Shown in pieces: positions 5,091 to 7,921 of a DNA stretch of 7,921 bases. The translations under genes and the position numbers were made by a program. Where the stretch lies: positions 19,896 through 27,816 of the forward strand of contig DHDF01000033.1 of the NCBI GenBank assembly GCA_002399225.1, in the 5' to 3' direction. The notes below the pieces were generated by a model, which did no database searches, was not told the origin of the DNA, and was given only the letters and a program-made list of their open reading frames with translations. How positions within the stretch are numbered: the stretch's first letter is position 1; the number at the start of each line of letters is the position of its first letter. Source of the DNA: a bacterium UBA4883 (GTDB lineage Bacteria; Bacillota; Clostridia; Oscillospirales; Acutalibacteraceae).

Positions 5091-6323
5091 ATGAAAAGTT
5101 CAAATCAGCCAAGTTCCTTAAAAAATATTTTCTCGTCGCTTGGTCCTGGTCTGATTATTGCCGCGACCGTATTCGGAGCCGGCAGTATCATTGTGGCAAG
5201 CAAGGCCGGCACGGCATATGGCTACTCCTACCTCTGGGTTCTTGTTCTGGCAGCGCTTTTCATGGTCAGCTTTACGAGGATCTCTGCGACAATCGGCTGC
5301 GCCAGCGACAAAAGCATGCTGGAGCAAATCGAATCCCATTATTCAAGAAGACTTGCAGTGGCCTTCGGGATCTGCTGCTTCCTCATCTGCACGGAATTCC
5401 AGGCGGGCAATAACGTTAACACCGGTGTGGCCTTAAACGCCCTTTTTCCCTTTCTGGGTGTAAAAGCGTGGATCATTGTCAGCTTTCTGATCATTATGCT
5501 GCTCATCTGGATTTCCCACAGCTTTTATCAGCTGCTTGAAAAAATCATGACCGTCCTCGTCCTTGTCATGCTGATCTGCTTTTTGGGAAATGTGTTTTTC
5601 TTTGTTCCTGAGATCCGGGCGGGGGAACTGATGCGCGGTCTTCTGCCAAGCCGAATTGAAGGATGGCAGCTTTTTATCTCTCTGTCTGCCACAACGTTCA
5701 GCATTGCGGGTGCCGCCTGCCAGAGCTATATGGTTCAGGGAAAGAAGTGGAAACTCCCCGAGCTTGGAAAAGCGAAGCGGGATTCTAGCGCGGGCATCAT
5801 CATTCTGACCTGCATAACGGCAATCATTTTGATTTCCGCTGCCAGTGTCCTGCCGGCCGGTTCTAAAATCACAACGGTGCCCAGCATTGCCGCCTTGCTG
5901 AAACCGCTTCTGGGCGAATCTGCGAATCTGATGTTTTTGATTGGCTTTTTTGCGGCGGTGTTTTCCTCTGTTATTGCAAATGCCGTCATTGGAGGTACCT
6001 TCCTCGCGGATGCGCTGAAGCTCGGCAAAACGATTGACGATTTTTGGGTTAAGATGTTTTCAACCCTCATTGTGGCGCTTGGCGCCTGCGTCGGTTTGAT
6101 CTTTGGCACCAACCCGATTCAACTTACCATTATGGCTCAGGGTGCTACGATTATCGGCGCTCCTCTTGTTTCTTTTGTTCTGATGCTGCTCAGCAACAAC
6201 AAAAGTGTTCTGGGTGAAAATGTAAACAATAAACTGTTGAACCTGGTCGGTGGAGTGGCGGTCCTTTGGCTGACTTTTCTTTCCGTCAATCAGATTCTTT
6301 TGTGGTGTGGTATAAAATTGTAA
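5091..6323 (+). CDS. Divergent Nramp-family (SLC11-like) transporter without the metal-binding motifs
   Basis: This 410-residue inner-membrane protein has about 11 helices in the LeuT-type layout of Nramp proteins. The first helix begins LGPGLIIAATVFGAG, like the GPxxxAAxxxxDPGN of MntH. Where Nramp metal transporters have DPGN in helix 1, this protein has GAGS (29-32). Where they have MPH in helix 6, it has SIA (204-206, in ATTFSIAGAACQSYMVQ). The metal-ligand Asp, Asn and Met are thus absent by my alignment, so Mn/Fe transport is improbable. The operon partners (aldolase and oxidoreductase) suggest it imports their organic substrate with H+ or Na+. A precedent in memory is B. subtilis ycsG, an Nramp-family gene in the 5-oxoproline cluster. 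I chose ATG 5091: AAGGGG (5077-5082) is eight bases before it. The upstream in-frame GTG (5082) overlaps that ribosome binding site. It is the last gene before a strong terminator. Confidence 0.85.
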   Translation: MKSSNQPSSLKNIFSSLGPGLIIAATVFGAGSIIVASKAGTAYGYSYLWVLVLAALFMVSFTRISATIGCASDKSMLEQIESHYSRRLAVAFGICCFLICTEFQAGNNVNTGVALNALFPFLGVKAWIIVSFLIIMLLIWISHSFYQLLEKIMTVLVLVMLICFLGNVFFFVPEIRAGELMRGLLPSRIEGWQLFISLSATTFSIAGAACQSYMVQGKKWKLPELGKAKRDSSAGIIILTCITAIILISAASVLPAGSKITTVPSIAALLKPLLGESANLMFLIGFFAAVFSSVIANAVIGGTFLADALKLGKTIDDFWVKMFSTLIVALGACVGLIFGTNPIQLTIMAQGATIIGAPLVSFVLMLLSNNKSVLGENVNNKLLNLVGGVAVLWLTFLSVNQILLWCGIKL

Positions 6324-6425
6324 ATTGATTCGACAAGATGTCATACCGGGTACAGTCTCTTTTTGCAAGCGAAAAACGGCAGGGAATGCGATGTTTCAGA
6401 TGATTCACCAGGGCTTTTTGTAAGG

Positions 6426-6475
6426 TACGCCCCCTGATCCAGGGCAATGGACCAGGGGGCGTATGCATTTTATTA
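6426..6475 (+). terminator. Strong intrinsic terminator closing the operon
   Basis: TACGCCCCCTG (6426-6436) pairs perfectly with CAGGGGGCGTA (6453-6463). After one A-C mismatch, TCCA (6438-6441) pairs with TGGA (6448-6451) around a GGGCAA loop. TGCATTTTATT follows. The stem is very stable; the T tract is interrupted by two bases. It lies about 100 bases after the transporter stop. I see nothing coding in 6324-6425, only a small GACA/TGTC hairpin at 6332-6342. Confidence 0.85.
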
Positions 6476-6509
6476 CGTTGTTACGGCTGCAGCTTTGAAT
6501 GATTTTTTC

Positions 6510-6539
6510 TTGCCGATGAAACACAGAATATGCTACAAT
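6510..6539 (+). promoter_or_regulatory. Extended -10 promoter of the FCD regulator
   Basis: TTGCCG (6510-6515) and TACAAT (6534-6539) are 18 bases apart. TGC directly before the -10 box gives the extended TGn motif. Transcription should start near 6546. A direct repeat GAATCG (6555-6560 and 6569-6574), 14 bases apart, lies just downstream of the start and could be a protein-binding site. Confidence 0.65.
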
Positions 6540-6580
6540 ATAAAATATAGTCGAGAATCGGCAATTATGAATCGATAGGA

Positions 6581-6597
6581 GCCCATTTTCAATGGGC
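6581..6597 (+). promoter_or_regulatory. Perfect hairpin in the 5' leader of the FCD regulator
   Basis: GCCCATT (6581-6587) pairs perfectly with AATGGGC (6591-6597) around a TTC loop, ten bases before the ribosome binding site. There is no T tract, so it is not a terminator. It may stabilise the mRNA, affect translation, or act as a DNA-level operator. Confidence 0.4.
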
Positions 6598-6619
6598 GCA
6601 GAAAGCAGGGTGGATTATT

Positions 6620-7366
6620 TTGTTGCAGACGCTGGATAAAAAGGATCTTGCGGTGTTGGAGTGTTTAAAAGAATCTTCCGTCGCGCTGGGGTCATGGAAT
6701 CTGGTGGAACTTTTGGAAAAGCGTGGGATTCAGGTGAGTTCCGCGACGATCGGACGCGTCTTGCGGCGGTTGGAAAATAAATGCTATGTACATAAGGTTG
6801 GCAATGCCGGCCGCAATATTACTCAGGCAGGGTGTGATGCTTTGTTGCGGGCCAAGTCCCTGGATACGCTCAACCGGCATCAAGAGACCTTAAAGCGTGT
6901 GATTACGGTCTGTACGCTGGAAAATTATACGATTGTATTGCAGGCGCGGCGGGCGGTGGAGCGTGAAAACGCACGTTTAGCTGCCATTAATATCACCGAT
7001 GCAGAGCTGGAGCATTTGGACGAAGTCCTGAAGTTACAGGATGAATACCGCAAGGAGAAAAAAAGCGTTGCACAGATCGACATCGAATTTCATAAAGGCA
7101 TTGCACATGCCTCCCGCAATCCAGTGCTTGAATCCATGTACCATATGCTGTTTACCTATGGGCAGCAGACGCCGCTGTTTGAGCAGATCCGCCAGAAGAA
7201 AAAATCCGTTATGACGGCGCATATCGGGATTCTGGAGGCTTTACGGGAGCATAATCCTCAAAAGGCGGAACAGCGGATGGTCCATCATATTGACGGGCTG
7301 ATGAAAGATGTGGCCACTTACTGGGACTATGTGGAAGATCAAACGCCTGAGAAGGAAGAAAACTGA
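6620..7366 (+). CDS. Transcriptional regulator: winged helix plus FCD ligand-binding domain
   Basis: This 248-residue protein has two domains. Residues about 6-72 form a winged helix whose pattern (GSWNLVELLEKRG, VSSATIGRVLRRLENK, then GRNITQAG) resembles the NrpR/RNase R-type winged helix rather than the usual GntR one. Residues about 95-232 form an all-helical FCD domain, with L-ARRAVE-E-ARLAA at 107-122, a D-x3-H motif (Asp154, His158), His201 and His223. These match the conserved metal- and ligand-binding positions of FCD proteins, which often sense organic acids. The start is TTG at 6620 or 6623; AGGGTGG (6607-6613) is six or nine bases upstream, and no ATG is better placed. It has its own promoter after a strong terminator. 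Its targets are unknown: the upstream operon, the downstream pyruvate kinase, or distant genes are all possible. Sensing of a carboxylic acid is inferred from the family. Confidence 0.85.
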   Translation: MLQTLDKKDLAVLECLKESSVALGSWNLVELLEKRGIQVSSATIGRVLRRLENKCYVHKVGNAGRNITQAGCDALLRAKSLDTLNRHQETLKRVITVCTLENYTIVLQARRAVERENARLAAINITDAELEHLDEVLKLQDEYRKEKKSVAQIDIEFHKGIAHASRNPVLESMYHMLFTYGQQTPLFEQIRQKKKSVMTAHIGILEALREHNPQKAEQRMVHHIDGLMKDVATYWDYVEDQTPEKEEN

Positions 7367-7380
7367 ATTTTCTCCTTCTC
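7349..7380. terminator. Possible bidirectional terminator between converging genes
   Basis: GAGAAGG-A-AGAAAA (7349-7362) pairs with TTTTCTCCTTCTC (7368-7380), leaving one bulged A and a five-base loop that contains most of the regulator's TGA stop. The arms are A-rich and T-rich, as in two-way terminators, but no clean T tract follows on either strand. It sits between the regulator (plus) and the pyruvate kinase gene (minus). Confidence 0.5.
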
Positions 7381-7401
7381 GGTGTATCTTTAAAATAGGC
7401 T

Positions 7402-7921
7402 CTATGGTTTTCTTTTGTATTTTTGACCGTTGAAAACAATGCCGCGTGCTGCATCCACTGTTACGGTTGTGCCGCTTTTCAGCAGCTGAGTGGCATTTTG
7501 CGCTGCGACGATGACCGGCTTTTCCAGAGTCAGCCCGACAATAGCAGCATGGGAATTCATCCCTCCGTGCTCCGTGATGATCGCTGAAGCTAATTTCAAA
7601 ATGGGCAGAATTTCATTTGTAGTTTCCGAAATGACAAGAATATCGCCGTCTTTAAAATTTTTATGGGCTTCCTCTTCATCTTTACAGACGCATAGATTGC
7701 CGCAAACAATGCCTTTAGAGACCCCTCGGCCGGAGACCAGAACATCGCCGACCAGCTGAACTTTCAGCATATTTGTCGTTCCTGAAATACCAAGGGGCAG
7801 GCCGGCTGTGATCACAACCAAGTCGCCGTCCTGCACGAGGTTACGGTGCCTAGCTGTTTCCACGACATGATTGAACAATTCGTCCGTGTTATTTTTTTCT
7901 TCCACTAAAATCGGTACCACT
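7402..7921 (-). CDS. pyk: Pyruvate kinase, C-terminal part (5' end beyond window)
   Basis: Only the last 173 or so residues are inside the window; the frame is open to the right edge, so no true start is visible (the GTG at 7918-7920 is an internal valine). The first 55 residues are the end of the pyruvate kinase C-terminal domain, with the LVQDGDLVVITAG stretch and the GTTN-LKV strand. The remaining ~110 residues are the PEP-utilising mobile domain appended in Bacillus-type enzymes, beginning GRGVSKG and including TEHGG-x-NSHAAIVG and the closing VTVDAARGIVFNG. The His of SHAA is kept although the catalytic enzymes of this superfamily use T-S-H; here Asn precedes Ser. Pyruvate kinase converts PEP and ADP to pyruvate and ATP in glycolysis. 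The gene ends at TAG (7402-7404), converging on the FCD regulator. Confidence 0.93.
   Translation of the reverse strand, partial: VVPILVEEKNNTDELFNHVVETARHRNLVQDGDLVVITAGLPLGISGTTNMLKVQLVGDVLVSGRGVSKGIVCGNLCVCKDEEEAHKNFKDGDILVISETTNEILPILKLASAIITEHGGMNSHAAIVGLTLEKPVIVAAQNATQLLKSGTTVTVDAARGIVFNGQKYKRKP

Noticed and set aside
5735..6112. Minus-strand frame of 125 codons opposite the Nramp-like gene
   Set aside because: A shadow of the membrane-protein coding strand; no start signals and no recognised domain.
5091..6323. Calling the transporter MntH (manganese/iron uptake)
   Set aside because: The defining DPGN and MPH motifs are replaced, and there is no metal regulator-like context, so the mntH symbol would mislead.
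6286..6468. Minus-strand 60-codon frame across the operon terminator
   Set aside because: Its first codons lie in the terminator hairpin, which would hide any ribosome binding site, and the product has no recognisable features.

Overview
The window looks like chromosomal DNA from a Gram-positive member of the Bacillota, most likely a clostridial lineage such as the Oscillospiraceae. The clues are strong AGGAGG-type ribosome binding sites, frequent TTG starts, a YetF/DUF421 protein, a two-domain (CTC-type) L25, and a pyruvate kinase with the extra C-terminal PEP-utilising domain seen in Bacillus-type enzymes. The genus assignment is inference. There are no rRNA or tRNA genes, CRISPR arrays or insertion sequences that I can see.

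Layout. A complete DUF421 membrane protein gene (minus, 5-688) is divergent from a small four-helix membrane protein gene of the 'putative ABC-transporter type IV' (CmpB-like) family (plus, 827-1243). Next comes ribosomal protein L25 (1418-1987). It starts at TTG, is much more AT-rich than its surroundings, has a leader with two competing hairpins, and ends at a good intrinsic terminator. A TetR-family regulator (2149-2784) follows with a near-consensus promoter.

The most interesting part is 2091-6475: TetR regulator, then an atypical NAD-binding epimerase/dehydratase-like protein (2980-3996), a long DapA/NAL-superfamily Schiff-base aldolase (3996-5060, start overlapping the previous stop), and a divergent Nramp-family membrane transporter (5091-6323). 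A bulky hairpin terminator closes the unit. A perfect 14-bp palindrome (2836-2849) sits in the promoter of the three-gene operon. A 12/14 copy sits just downstream of the regulator's own -10 box (2123-2136). This indicates a self-regulating TetR that also controls the operon. The transporter lacks both hallmark metal-binding motifs of Nramp proteins (DPGN in helix 1, MPH in helix 6), and the oxidoreductase lacks the usual catalytic lysine of the YxxxK motif. I infer an inducible uptake-and-breakdown system for a small organic compound, probably a keto or hydroxy acid, rather than a metal-uptake operon. The substrate cannot be read from the sequence.

After the terminator lies a regulator with an unusual domain pairing: a NrpR/RNase R-type winged helix joined to an FCD ligand-binding domain (6620-7366). 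It has its own extended -10 promoter and a hairpin just upstream of its ribosome binding site. It converges on the 3' end of a pyruvate kinase gene (minus, 7402 to beyond the right edge), with a hairpin at the junction that overlaps the regulator's last codons.
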